A DNA stretch of 51,239 nt, taken from a bacterium. GTDB lineage: Bacteria > Patescibacteriota > Saccharimonadia > Saccharimonadales > UBA4665. This document shows positions 28,636-37,486 of the stretch, piece by piece (position 1 is the first letter of the stretch; every line of letters starts with the position of its first letter). The translations under genes and the position numbers were made by a program. A model generated the notes under the pieces. It was not told where the DNA came from. It ran no database searches and worked only from the letters and a program-made list of their open reading frames with translations. The stretch lies in assembly GCA_021811625.1 (NCBI GenBank), contig JAJZNU010000013.1:1-51239 (forward strand). The letters are read 5' to 3'.

Positions 28636-30417
28636 ATGAGTCAAAACTCTATTCGTAATTTTTGTATCATTGCCCATATTGATCACGGTAAAAGCACGCT
28701 GGCAGACAGGCTACTAGAGATGACTGGGACCGTAAAGAGCCGGGATATGCGCGCTCAAATCCTAGATAAAATGGATCTGGAAAGGGAAAAGGGCATCACC
28801 ATCAAGCTGGCTCCAGTCCGGATGGGGTATAAGGATCACGAGCTTAATCTTATTGACACACCCGGACACGTCGATTTTTCTTACGAAGTGTCTCGCAGTC
28901 TGGCGGCATGCGAGGGTGCGGTTTTAGTGGTTGATGCTACCAAGGGTATCCAAGCCCAGACCCTAGCTAATGTTTACCTGGCTATTGAAGCCGGTCTCAA
29001 GATTATTCCGGTTATTAATAAGATTGATCTGCCGGCAGCCTCGGTTGAGCGCGTCAGCAGCGAGATAGTTAATTTGTTGGGCTGCGACGTCACCGAAATT
29101 CTACCGATCAGCGCCAAAACGGGCGAGGGAGTAATCGAGGTTTTAGATAGCATAGTTAAGCGTTTACCCCCTCCCAAGGGAAACGCTACGGGCGAGACTC
29201 GGGCATTAATCTTTGATAGCTACTACGACGACTACCGGGGGGTTATACTTTATGTCCGGGTTTTTGACGGCCAAATCAAAAAAGGCGACTCGATTCGCAT
29301 GATAGCAGCCGGCTCGCATGGGTTGGCTCTGGAGGTCGGCAGTCTTAATCCGGATATGTCGGAGTCGGCGAGCTTGGAGAGCGGCGAGATTGGCTATATC
29401 GTGACCAACCTAAAAACTGCCCGAGAGGCTGCCGTAGGCGATACCCTGACACTTGAAAGTGCCAGCGAGGTGTTGCCGTTACCGGGCTACAAAGAAGTCC
29501 GGCCGTTCGTCTACGCCGGGTTTTTCACGGACTCGGCAGATAATTACCTGGAACTCAAAGACGCCATCGACAAACTGTCGTTGAGTGACTCATCGCTTCG
29601 CTTCGAGCCGGAAAACTCACCGGTTCTCGGGCATGGTTTTAGAATCGGCTTTCTAGGGCTGCTCCATATGGACATCGTGAAAGAAAGACTGGAGCGTGAA
29701 TACGGCCTCAGCCTTATAACCACCAATCCCAGCACCGACTACAAAGTCCAGTTAACCAGCGGTGAGGAAATAGATATACGATCAGCCTCTGAGCTACCGG
29801 ATGTTAGTACCATTGCTCAAATCAGCGAGCCTTGGGTTAACGGTGAAATTGTAGCTCCTAAAGAGTATGTCGGCGATCTTTTGACTTTAATCGCAACTCG
29901 CCGCGGCCTGCAGAAGAATATCAGCTATGTTGATGCTCGTTTAAGCGTTATAAGCTTCGAGGCGCCGCTGGCAAATCTACTAACAGACTTTTACGACCAA
30001 CTCAAAAGCCTGACCAGTGGCTACGGATCGTTTAACTATGAGCTTACCGGTTATCGGGCGGAGGACTTGGTCCGGGTCGACTTTTATATTGCCGGAGAGA
30101 AAATTGATGCACTGTCACTGATGGTCCATAGGAGCGAATCCCAAAGACTCGGTCGAGAAATCGTCGGTAAGCTCAAAGACGTTATCCCGCGCCAGAACTT
30201 TCAAGTCAGTTTGCAAGCAGCCATCGGTGGAAAATTTATTGCCAGAGAGGATCTCAGCGCCTACCGTAAAGATGTAACTACCGGACTATATGGCGGTGAT
30301 GTCAGTAGAAAGAAGAAGGTGCTTGCTAAACAAAAGAAAGGCAAAGCGCGTCTAAAACGTTTCGGCAAGGTCGATATACCGGCCGATGCTTTCACCGTGC
30401 TTATCAAGCGCGACTAA
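28636..30417 (+). CDS. lepA: Elongation factor 4 (LepA)
   Basis: The 593-residue translational GTPase acts on the ribosome. G motifs are intact: AHIDHGKST (G1), the switch region DLEREKGITIK (G2), DTPGHVDF (G3), NKIDLP (G4) and SAKTG (G5). Domains II and III follow, with the LepA-specific pattern L-G-L-L-H-M-D-I-V-K-E-R-L-E-R-E-Y-G. The LepA C-terminal domain includes KKKVLAKQKKGKARLKRFG. Length is normal. It is preceded by a TATAAT box and a long non-coding region, and followed 85 nt later by alaS. Confidence 0.97.
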   Translation: MSQNSIRNFCIIAHIDHGKSTLADRLLEMTGTVKSRDMRAQILDKMDLEREKGITIKLAPVRMGYKDHELNLIDTPGHVDFSYEVSRSLAACEGAVLVVDATKGIQAQTLANVYLAIEAGLKIIPVINKIDLPAASVERVSSEIVNLLGCDVTEILPISAKTGEGVIEVLDSIVKRLPPPKGNATGETRALIFDSYYDDYRGVILYVRVFDGQIKKGDSIRMIAAGSHGLALEVGSLNPDMSESASLESGEIGYIVTNLKTAREAAVGDTLTLESASEVLPLPGYKEVRPFVYAGFFTDSADNYLELKDAIDKLSLSDSSLRFEPENSPVLGHGFRIGFLGLLHMDIVKERLEREYGLSLITTNPSTDYKVQLTSGEEIDIRSASELPDVSTIAQISEPWVNGEIVAPKEYVGDLLTLIATRRGLQKNISYVDARLSVISFEAPLANLLTDFYDQLKSLTSGYGSFNYELTGYRAEDLVRVDFYIAGEKIDALSLMVHRSESQRLGREIVGKLKDVIPRQNFQVSLQAAIGGKFIAREDLSAYRKDVTTGLYGGDVSRKKKVLAKQKKGKARLKRFGKVDIPADAFTVLIKRD

Positions 30418-30474
30418 TTTTTGTTGATTCTGATCGCAAGCTTTAAAAGAGTAGGAAAAGTATTTCCGGGCCGG

Positions 30475-30480
30475 TATAAT
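30475..30480 (+). promoter_or_regulatory. -10 element of alaS
   Basis: TATAAT lies 22 nt upstream of the alaS ATG, between lepA and alaS. No clear -35 hexamer. Confidence 0.5.
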
Positions 30481-30502
30481 CTTTAAGTAGAAAGATACTT
30501 AC

Positions 30503-32404
30503 ATGACTTCTCAGGAAATTAGAAAGAAATATCTGGAGTTTTTTAAGGAGCGCGGACATACCGTCATACCGCGGGCTCTGTTGGTGCCGCAGAACGATCC
30601 TACGACGCTATTCACAGGATCGGGCATGCAGCCGCTTATCCCTTATCTATTGGGACAGGAACATCCCGAGGGGAAGCGCCTGGTCGACTCTCAAACCTGT
30701 TTAAGGGCTCAGGATATCGATGAAGTGGGCGATAACCGGCACACCACTTTCTTTGAAATGCTTGGCAACTGGAGCCTGGGAGACTACTTTAAACGCGAGC
30801 AGCTAAATTGGTTTTGGCAGTTTTTGATAGAAGAAATAAAATTGGATCCAAGCCGAATATACGTCAGTTGCTTTATTGGAAATGAAGACGCCGGCATTCC
30901 TAAAGACAGTGAGAGCGCTACGGTTTGGAGTGAGATTTTCGCAGCCGCGGGCCTTGATCATGAACAGATAGATATCGGGACAAATGAAAACGGGGCCAAA
31001 ATTGGCGGAGGAGAACACCGGATTTCTTTTTACGGCGACAAGAACTGGTGGTGCCGAGCTGGAAAGGCTAGTGACATGCCGGATGGTGAACCTGGTGGTC
31101 CTGACAGCGAAGTATTCTATCTCTTTCCCGAAGTAAAACATAATCCGGAGTACGGCGAGAAATGCCATGTCAATTGCGATTGCGGCCGGTATATCGAGCT
31201 CGGCAACTCGGTGTTTATGGAGTATGTTAAAACCGATACCGGCTTTTCAAAATTGCCGAAGCGTAACGTCGATTACGGCGGCGGATTGGAACGAATATCA
31301 GCGGCGGCCATGGACAGCCCCGACGTCTACAAGATCAGCCTGCTCTGGCCGATTATCTCTAAACTCGAAGTGCTGTCTGGCAAAAACTACGACAGCTATA
31401 CGAACGCCATGAGAGTAGTCGCCGATCACTTGAGGGGGGCGACATTTCTGGCTATTGACGGAGTGGTACCTAGCAACAAAGAACAGGGCTATGTTATGCG
31501 TCGGCTTATTAGGCGAGCCATTCGTTTTGCTTTCGATCTGGGGATCGAGCAGAATTTTCTCGAGGAAGTCACCAAAGTCATAGTCGGCTTATACCAGGAA
31601 GACTTTCCGGAATTATCCGGTAAAAAGGATCAGGTCATAGCCGTTTTGGTTCGTGAAGAAAAACTTTTCCGTCATACTCTTAAAAAAGGACTGGCGGAAT
31701 TCGAAAAAATGTACCCACAATCCCAAGAGAAAAAGCCAATGTCAGTGCTCGACGGAGCGGCGATATTCAAACTACATGATACTTACGGCTTCCCATCCGA
31801 ACTAGTAATCGAAGAAGCATATAAGCGCGGTGTTGAAGTATCACCCGATTGGCGCCCCCAGTTCGATTCCAAAATGGAAGAGCAAAGGTCTCGTTCTCGG
31901 ACGGCCACCAAAGGCGAATTCAAAGGGGGGCTTGCCGATCACAGCGAGATTAATACCAAATATCACACCGCCACTCACTTAATGTACAAAGCTCTCCGGA
32001 TAGTCCTTGGCGATCATGTTATCCAACGTGGCAGTAACATTACCGCCGAGAGACTACGCTTCGACTTCTCTCATACCGACAAAATGACTCCCGAGCAAAT
32101 CAAGTCGGTAGAAGATATAGTCAACGAGCAGATCGGTAAAGACTGGCCAATGAGCTGGCGCGAAGAAGATACGAGGGAAGCGCTAGCCAGCGGGGTTGTT
32201 GGCGCTTTTGGCGACAGATACGGCGAGAGGGTCAAGGTTTATACGGTCGGCGATCCTGACGGCGAATATTTTAGTCGAGAAATATGCGGTGGTCCGCATG
32301 TTGAGCATACGGGTCAGTTGGCCGAAGGCGGTAAGAAGTTTAAGATTCTAAAAGAAGAAAGCTCGTCGGCCGGTGTGCGTCGTATTAAAGCTGTATTGAT
32401 TTAG
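30503..32404 (+). CDS. alaS: Alanyl-tRNA synthetase, short form without C-Ala
   Basis: The class II enzyme has 633 residues, against about 870 in most bacteria. The catalytic core (1-240) shows motif 1 (LVDSQTCLRAQDIDEVG), motif 2 region and GNSVFMEY; the tRNA-recognition helices follow. The editing domain, which removes Ser or Gly from tRNA-Ala, keeps its zinc ligands HTATH (about 487-491) and CGGPH (about 597-601). The protein stops straight after KILKEESSSAGVRRIKAVL, so the C-terminal C-Ala domain is missing. That domain normally helps join editing and aminoacylation on the tRNA. No frame continuing the gene is visible downstream, so the short form appears natural rather than broken. Confidence 0.96.
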   Translation: MTSQEIRKKYLEFFKERGHTVIPRALLVPQNDPTTLFTGSGMQPLIPYLLGQEHPEGKRLVDSQTCLRAQDIDEVGDNRHTTFFEMLGNWSLGDYFKREQLNWFWQFLIEEIKLDPSRIYVSCFIGNEDAGIPKDSESATVWSEIFAAAGLDHEQIDIGTNENGAKIGGGEHRISFYGDKNWWCRAGKASDMPDGEPGGPDSEVFYLFPEVKHNPEYGEKCHVNCDCGRYIELGNSVFMEYVKTDTGFSKLPKRNVDYGGGLERISAAAMDSPDVYKISLLWPIISKLEVLSGKNYDSYTNAMRVVADHLRGATFLAIDGVVPSNKEQGYVMRRLIRRAIRFAFDLGIEQNFLEEVTKVIVGLYQEDFPELSGKKDQVIAVLVREEKLFRHTLKKGLAEFEKMYPQSQEKKPMSVLDGAAIFKLHDTYGFPSELVIEEAYKRGVEVSPDWRPQFDSKMEEQRSRSRTATKGEFKGGLADHSEINTKYHTATHLMYKALRIVLGDHVIQRGSNITAERLRFDFSHTDKMTPEQIKSVEDIVNEQIGKDWPMSWREEDTREALASGVVGAFGDRYGERVKVYTVGDPDGEYFSREICGGPHVEHTGQLAEGGKKFKILKEESSSAGVRRIKAVLI

Positions 32405-32496
32405 ACAACCCTATGGGGTTCGGTTTATAAGAAAATTGCTAACGAAGTTATAAGATGGAATACGATATTGAGGAATAAACAAGTCTTTAATCGTGT

Positions 32497-32516
32497 GTTA
32501 TCATAATTATGATAAC
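32497..32516. promoter_or_regulatory. Perfect 20-bp palindrome, probable toxin-antitoxin operator
   Basis: GTTATCATAATTATGATAAC is a perfect inverted repeat ending 16 nt upstream of the antitoxin ATG at 32533. Such sites are bound by antitoxin or the antitoxin-toxin complex for autoregulation. It covers an upstream ATG at 32509, which argues that 32533 is the real start. Confidence 0.7.
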
Positions 32517-32532
32517 TACGAAAGGGGAATCT

Positions 32533-32799
32533 ATGATAAGCACAAGACCAATATCCGATTTAAGAAACCATTTTCCGGAAGTAAATAAAGACGTGAATAG
32601 TGAAAATAAATCCATAATCTTTACCACAAACGGAAAAGCCACAATGGTAACTATGAGTTTTGATAAATTCAGTAAACTGGCACATTTAGATTATATTGAG
32701 CGTGCTCTTGATGAGGCTGATACCTACGCAGCAAATCATGCTGAAAATCTAACGCATGAAGATGTGTTCTCGAAAATTAATGCAGAAATAAATGGCTAA
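32533..32799 (+). CDS. Phd/YefM/RelB-type antitoxin
   Basis: The 88-residue protein starts at the ATG at 32533 behind AGGGGA (5-6-nt spacing). An in-frame ATG at 32509 lies inside the palindrome and lacks a ribosome binding site. The N-terminus MISTRPISDLRNHFPEV and FTTNGKATMVTMS are typical of Phd/YefM DNA-binding folds. The C-terminal half is helical and acidic and should wrap and inhibit the toxin. It overlaps the toxin gene by 8 nt, the usual arrangement. Confidence 0.85.
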   Translation: MISTRPISDLRNHFPEVNKDVNSENKSIIFTTNGKATMVTMSFDKFSKLAHLDYIERALDEADTYAANHAENLTHEDVFSKINAEING

Positions 32800-33100
32800 G
32801 TTTGAACTTCGTTACTCCCCGCTTTTCTATGAAGATCTACATAAGATTACGGACTATCTATCATTCGAGCTTAAAAACGAGATAGCAGCAAGAGAATTAC
32901 TAAATAACACTGAGGCTGCCATTAAAAAACGTCTTAGTAATCCACTAAGCGTAGCACCTTATCAGTCGGTTGCCAGCCGGCCCTACCCATATCGTAGACT
33001 CCTGGTGGGTAACTACCTCATATTCTATGTTGTCATAAATAACGCCATGATAATTAGACGCATGCTATATGGGCGCAGAGACTTAGACAGAATTCTTTAG
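32792..33100 (+). CDS. RelE/ParE-family toxin
   Basis: The protein has 102 residues. Features of the family are ELRYSPLFYEDLHKITDYLS at the N-terminus, the central helix pair, PYPYRRLLVGNYLIFYVV and the C-terminal IIRRMLYGRRDLDRIL, where the basic and histidine-like catalytic residues sit. RelE-type members cut mRNA in the ribosome and ParE-type members target gyrase; this sequence, with R-R-x-L-x-G-x-Y-x-x-x-Y and the R-R-x-L/Y-x-G-R-R-D-L end, does not settle which. It is adjacent to an IS30 element. Confidence 0.85.
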   Translation: MAKFELRYSPLFYEDLHKITDYLSFELKNEIAARELLNNTEAAIKKRLSNPLSVAPYQSVASRPYPYRRLLVGNYLIFYVVINNAMIIRRMLYGRRDLDRIL

Positions 33101-33165
33101 CAATCTACTGTCGATAAAGGAACCGAACTATTTAACAGATGGATTTGGTAACAAACTTTTAGTTC

Positions 33166-34172
33166 CTAAATTCTAGAACCAAACGCAACCTGCGTTAAGT
33201 CTAGCTCTTTTTCTGGGTTGGCCACAAGCCAGTCGTAAACTTCCTGCGGGGTATGCCAGTTAAGCCGGCGTCGTGGCTTGTTGTTTAACTCCCAGGCGAT
33301 GTTATCCAGCTCTTTCTGGGTCAGATCCCGGATGTCAGATCGTTTCGGTAAGTAGGCTCTCAGCTGGCGGTTACTGTTTTCGTTGGCTCCCCGCTGCCAG
33401 GAGGAGTAGGGATCAGCAAAGTAGACGGCTACACCCAGTGCTTCGGCAATTAGCCCATGCAATGTGAACTCACTGCCGTTGTCGAAAGTAATGGTGTGAG
33501 CCACATAGCGGCTTAACTTGGCAATAACGGCTGCAGCGGTTTGGACAGCAGTTTTATGAGTCAGTTTCGTGAAAGCCACCAGACTGCTTACTCGCTCGTT
33601 AACGGTGTTAACGGCATGTTTGTGGGTGTAGATGACACTATCTCCTTCCCAGTCACCCAAGCGCACTTCCTCGTTTACCACAGCCGGCCGATCATGGATA
33701 GATACCCGGTTGGGTATCTTGCTTCGTTGCGCTGACCGGCCTTTGTGTTTGGTGCGGTGTTTTTTGCCCTGACGCAGGTATTGGTATAGCTTCTCGGTAA
33801 TGGCATAGGCGCTGGTGTAGATCCAATCATAGATAGTCTCGGCGCAGACTGCCAGGGCAAAGCCCTCGGCCTTCAGCCGACCGCAGATCATGGAAGGATC
33901 CCAGCCCTTCTGCAGACAAGACACTATCCAGCTCCTAAGCCTATGGTTGGCCGGATGGTCTAGCTTGGGTATCTGTTTGCAGCGAGTCCGGTTGGTTTCG
34001 TAGGCTACCTGAGCAACCCAGGCCCGGTAGTTACCAGATCCATCCAATCCCTTCTTAATCTCCCGACTAATGGTTGACGGATCCCTGCCCATTAGCTCCG
34101 CTATCTGTTTGTATACTTTTCCTGGAGCAGTGTTTCAATACTGCCCCTGTTTGCAGCCGTTAGGTGCTTCAT
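33166..34172 (-). pseudogene. IS30 transposase with N-terminal frameshift
   Basis: The 308-residue downstream frame contains the DDE catalytic residues in WEGDSV, TFDNGSEF and RGANENSN, typical of IS30. The true start is the ATG at 34172, preceded by an AGGAGG box and encoding MKHLTAANRGSIETLLQ. This frame stops at 34101-34103. The other frame continues GKVYKQIAELMGRDPST, the normal IS30 continuation, so one frameshift falls around 34119-34124 near GGAAAA. It could be decay, a sequencing error, or programmed frameshifting; IS30 members usually need none. Confidence 0.75.
33167..33190 (+). repeat. Left terminal inverted repeat of the IS30 element
   Basis: Matches the reverse complement of 34209-34232 at 18 of 24 positions. 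The transposase stop codon overlaps its outer edge. Confidence 0.65.
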
Positions 34173-34208
34173 CTTAACCTCCTAAGTTATTGATGATGTT
34201 ATTCTAAC

Positions 34209-34232
34209 GGTTGCATTTGGAATTAGAACCTA
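34209..34232 (-). repeat. Right terminal inverted repeat of the IS30 element
   Basis: Partner of the repeat at 33167-33190; the best conserved inner part reads GGTTGCATTTGG on the plus strand. Confidence 0.65.
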
Positions 34233-34261
34233 CGGGAAGTATTAAAAGCCCCGTCCCGTGG

Positions 34262-34267
34262 TATAAT
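34262..34267 (+). promoter_or_regulatory. -10 element of the ftsA-like gene
   Basis: TATAAT lies about 30 nt right of the IS30 end and 55 nt before the ATG. The -35 region (34239-34244, GTATTA) is poor and lies just outside the IS end, so the insertion may have altered this promoter. Confidence 0.45.
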
Positions 34268-34322
34268 CAATGACGGTTATGTCTATAAATTTACGAAAGT
34301 ACTAGAAGCCATAGTTAAAATT

Positions 34323-35690
34323 ATGCTGGATAAATTCAAGAACATTAGCCAAAACTTAGCCACAAAAGCCGCTAAGAGTGCAACAAAGGCTGCTAAGTCC
34401 GCTGGCCACGGTGTTGCTCAGGCGGCTAAAAACCGTCAGACAAAGGCCAAGGTCAATAATAGTGAATACGTAGTGGCTCTGGATATCGGGACCGAATTCG
34501 TCAAAGCCTTAATCGGCAAGGTCGGGGAAATGGGCGAAGTTGAGGTAGTCGGTGTTGGTCGCGTTCACCAAAGCCTCAATGATATGCAGGCCGGAGCGAT
34601 ATCGGATATTGCCAGTGTTGTGGATAACTGCGATAAGGCCCTCAAGGAAGCCGAAGAGCAAGCTGGTGCTAGTCCTCGCATGGCCGTTATAGGGATAGCC
34701 GGCGAGCTCGTCAAAGGTACGACCACTACCGTCCGATTTACCCGTAAAGCTTCTGAAAAACCAATGGACATAGAGGAGGTGGAAAGGATTATTCATCTTG
34801 TCCAAGAAAAGGCCGAAGATCACGCCAAGACTCAGCTTTCCCTAGAGCTGGGGGGTAAGACGCCGGATGTTAAGTTGGTCAACTCGGCACTGGTAAGTAT
34901 CGATATAGACGGATACAAAGTTACCAACCCCATAGGCTTCCAAGGCAAGGAAGTACTAGTACAACTTTATACCGCTTTCGCTCCGCTGATACATATAGGT
35001 GCGCTCGAGAAAACCGCTCAGGAACTTGATCTTGATCTTCTAGCCGTAGCCGCCGAACCGTTTGCCGTCTCTCGAAGTGTTATCGGCGATGATCCCAATG
35101 CGACGATGAGTGCGATCTTGATGGACGTTGGCGGCGGTACTACCGATATCGCTGTGATTGATGAAGGCGGGGTGCAGGGAACGAAAATGTTTGGTATCGG
35201 TGGGCGGGCTTATACCCGGGCTATCGAGAGGGATTTGGGCGTGGATTTTGCCCAGGCTGAGGAGTATAAACTGGCTCTAGGATCATCCTTGCTGCCACAG
35301 AATAAGGTACCGGCTGTCGAAAAAGCGCTCGGCAAAACGCTCGAGGTGTGGACTAGCGGCGTGGAACTAGCGCTCAGTGAGTTTGATAAACTCGACCAGC
35401 TTCCGCATCAGGTGCTTCTCTGTGGTGGTGGATCGAGTCTCGAAATGCTGATGGACGAACTTCAAAATACCACCTGGTATAAGGAATTACCCTTCACTCG
35501 CAAGCCGATGGTGAGGCACATTCAACCCGACCAGGTCGTTGGAATTACCGACACCACTGGTAAGGCTAACGACCACACCTACATTACGGCCATGGGTCTA
35601 CTGCGCGTTGGGATGGACACGTTGCAGCAATCGGGAACGTCATCAACCGGTTCCGTACGCGAGAAGATAGACAGGATGCTTAGGGTTTAG
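34323..35690 (+). CDS. FtsA/PilM-like actin-fold ATPase
   Basis: The 455-residue protein has an Ala/Lys-rich N-terminal helix extension (about 1-40, TKAAKSATKAAKSAGHG). The actin-fold phosphate-1 loop is ALDIGTEFVKALIG. The SHS2-type insertion follows, then phosphate-2 MDVGGGTTDIAVI and the adenosine motif LLCGGGSSLEML. The C-terminal VREKIDRMLRV may be an amphipathic membrane helix as in FtsA. Housekeeping FtsA links FtsZ to the membrane; PilM is the pilus version. The next gene encodes a membrane protein, and no pil genes are nearby, so FtsA is favoured. Start ATG lacks a Shine-Dalgarno sequence. Confidence 0.8.
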   Translation: MLDKFKNISQNLATKAAKSATKAAKSAGHGVAQAAKNRQTKAKVNNSEYVVALDIGTEFVKALIGKVGEMGEVEVVGVGRVHQSLNDMQAGAISDIASVVDNCDKALKEAEEQAGASPRMAVIGIAGELVKGTTTTVRFTRKASEKPMDIEEVERIIHLVQEKAEDHAKTQLSLELGGKTPDVKLVNSALVSIDIDGYKVTNPIGFQGKEVLVQLYTAFAPLIHIGALEKTAQELDLDLLAVAAEPFAVSRSVIGDDPNATMSAILMDVGGGTTDIAVIDEGGVQGTKMFGIGGRAYTRAIERDLGVDFAQAEEYKLALGSSLLPQNKVPAVEKALGKTLEVWTSGVELALSEFDKLDQLPHQVLLCGGGSSLEMLMDELQNTTWYKELPFTRKPMVRHIQPDQVVGITDTTGKANDHTYITAMGLLRVGMDTLQQSGTSSTGSVREKIDRMLRV

Positions 35691-35692
35691 AT

Positions 35693-37477
35693 ATGGCCGC
35701 GACAAATAAAGATACTATTTATGTAGACATCGACGACGAGATCACCTCCATTATTGACAAAGTCAATGGAGCTCAGGCGCCAATAGTTGCGCTGGTCCTT
35801 CCTAAGCGAGCGACTATGCTTCAGAGCAGTGTCAATATGAAGCTTTTGAAAAAAGCCTCGGACTCTGCCAAGAAAAGAGTTGTCCTAATAACTTCTGAAG
35901 CTGGTCTTCTTCCTCTGGCGAGCTCTATCGGACTGTATGTCGCCCGGACCCTTCAGACTAAGCCAGAGATACCTGCCGCTTTAAGCAGTAACATCGAACC
36001 GGAAATAGAAGATATTGTCGCTGACAGCGGAGAGCCAATGAAAGACGATTTCGATACCAAAAAAGCTGCCGACCAACCGGTTGGCGAGCTAGCCGCTGAC
36101 AAGAAGGATGCCTCAGAACCCCCTCAGCCTCCCAAGAAAGCCAAACCCGAACTAACCCCTATACCCATTCCTCGGGCCACAGATACAAGCGAAGACGAAG
36201 CCATCGAATTGGATAATGAAGAAGGAACAGATGAGTCTGAAGCTGTGCCTCTCGAAGACGAACCTAAGACGAAAAAGAAGTCCAAGGACAAAGGGCCGAA
36301 GGTACCAAACTTTGAAAGGTTCCGACTCCGCCTGATATTGACTGCTTTGCTGCTTATAATCTTAATTGTCGGGTTTGTAATCGCTAATTCCATATTGCCT
36401 AAAGCCACGGTGGATATAGCGACAAAAACTAGCGGTATTAGTATAAATCCGACACTTAATCTGTCTCCGGGTGCCAAAGCTCTTGACTTAACCCAGATGA
36501 CTCTGCCGGCTACCGTCCAGTCAACTCAAAAAACCAGTTCCCAGCAAGTCAACACCACCGGTCAGCAGAACAATGGCAATGTGGCCACGGGTTCGGTAAC
36601 GATGACTACACAAGAGTGTGGCCCTTCGTTTAGCCCTCCTCCACCCGTACCCTCAGGTGTGGGTGTTAGTTCCGGAGGCCATACTTACATAACTCAACAA
36701 AGTACCAGCTTTTCTAAGTTTGGAACCCCGGACAATACTAACCCTAATTGTATCGACTTCTCGGCCAATAATTCCACGAATATTACTGCTCAGAACGGCG
36801 GCAGTGCATTCAATGGCACGATTAATAATGCTTCAGTATCCGGTTATTCTAATGTAACCGCCAACGGCTCAGCGAGCGGTGGTACAGACAGTGTTGTGCA
36901 GGTAGTTACCCAGACGGATATCAACAATGCCACTCAGAAGCTGACGGCGCCCGATACTTCTGCGGTCAAAACTGCCCTCGAGACCAGTCTCCAGCAAGCC
37001 GGGCTTTATCCGGTCGTGGCAACATTTAATGCCGGCACCCCCCAGATAAGCCAAAGCGCCAATGTAGGAGATCAAGCCACTACGGTTACTGTGACCCAGA
37101 CAACAACATATACGATGCTGGGAGTCAGTCAGAATGACATCAACTCGGTTATATCCTCCCAGGTTGATCAGCAAATAAAGACGTCGGAACAGGGAATTAT
37201 AGATAATGGTCTCGGAAGTGCTACCTTTAATGTCATTAGTAATTCTGGCTCCTCCGGCGCGCAAGTCGCGATGCAGCTGACGGCAACGGTGGGTCCAAAA
37301 CTAAATATTACCTCCATCAAGCAGCAAATAGCTGGGAAGAAGACAGGTGATGTGGAGAGCGCTATTAATGCCATTCCGGGTGTTACCGGCGTTACGGTAC
37401 ACTATAGTCCGTTCTGGGTGAGCTCGGTTCCCAAGTCCACTGCTAAAATAACAGTCCTGATACAGAAAAGCTCATAA
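35693..37477 (+). CDS. Large bitopic membrane protein, baseplate-J-like
   Basis: The 594-residue protein has an N-terminal cytoplasmic alpha/beta domain (about 1-95, IVALVLPKRATMLQSSVNMK). An acidic, Pro-rich linker (about 100-205) leads to one transmembrane helix (about 210-235). The extracytoplasmic part is Asn/Thr/Ser-rich with GSVTMTTQECGPSFSP and a C-terminal ITSIKQQIAGKKTGDVESAI. Similar CPR proteins are often annotated as baseplate J/gp47-like. It begins 2 nt after the ftsA-like gene, so the pair is co-expressed; a division or envelope role is inferred. Confidence 0.65.
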   Translation: MAATNKDTIYVDIDDEITSIIDKVNGAQAPIVALVLPKRATMLQSSVNMKLLKKASDSAKKRVVLITSEAGLLPLASSIGLYVARTLQTKPEIPAALSSNIEPEIEDIVADSGEPMKDDFDTKKAADQPVGELAADKKDASEPPQPPKKAKPELTPIPIPRATDTSEDEAIELDNEEGTDESEAVPLEDEPKTKKKSKDKGPKVPNFERFRLRLILTALLLIILIVGFVIANSILPKATVDIATKTSGISINPTLNLSPGAKALDLTQMTLPATVQSTQKTSSQQVNTTGQQNNGNVATGSVTMTTQECGPSFSPPPPVPSGVGVSSGGHTYITQQSTSFSKFGTPDNTNPNCIDFSANNSTNITAQNGGSAFNGTINNASVSGYSNVTANGSASGGTDSVVQVVTQTDINNATQKLTAPDTSAVKTALETSLQQAGLYPVVATFNAGTPQISQSANVGDQATTVTVTQTTTYTMLGVSQNDINSVISSQVDQQIKTSEQGIIDNGLGSATFNVISNSGSSGAQVAMQLTATVGPKLNITSIKQQIAGKKTGDVESAINAIPGVTGVTVHYSPFWVSSVPKSTAKITVLIQKSS

Positions 37478-37486
37478 TGATTATTT

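Larger units (their letters stand above)
33165..34234 (-). mobile_element. IS30-family insertion sequence
   Basis: An element of about 1.07 kb bounded by imperfect terminal inverted repeats (33167-33190 and 34209-34232, 18 of 24 positions identical; both include CCAAAYGCAACC). It carries one transposase gene on the minus strand. Target-site duplication is not evident. Size and gene fit IS30. It lies between a toxin gene and the ftsA-like gene, with its right end about 30 nt upstream of the ftsA-like -10. Confidence 0.85.
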
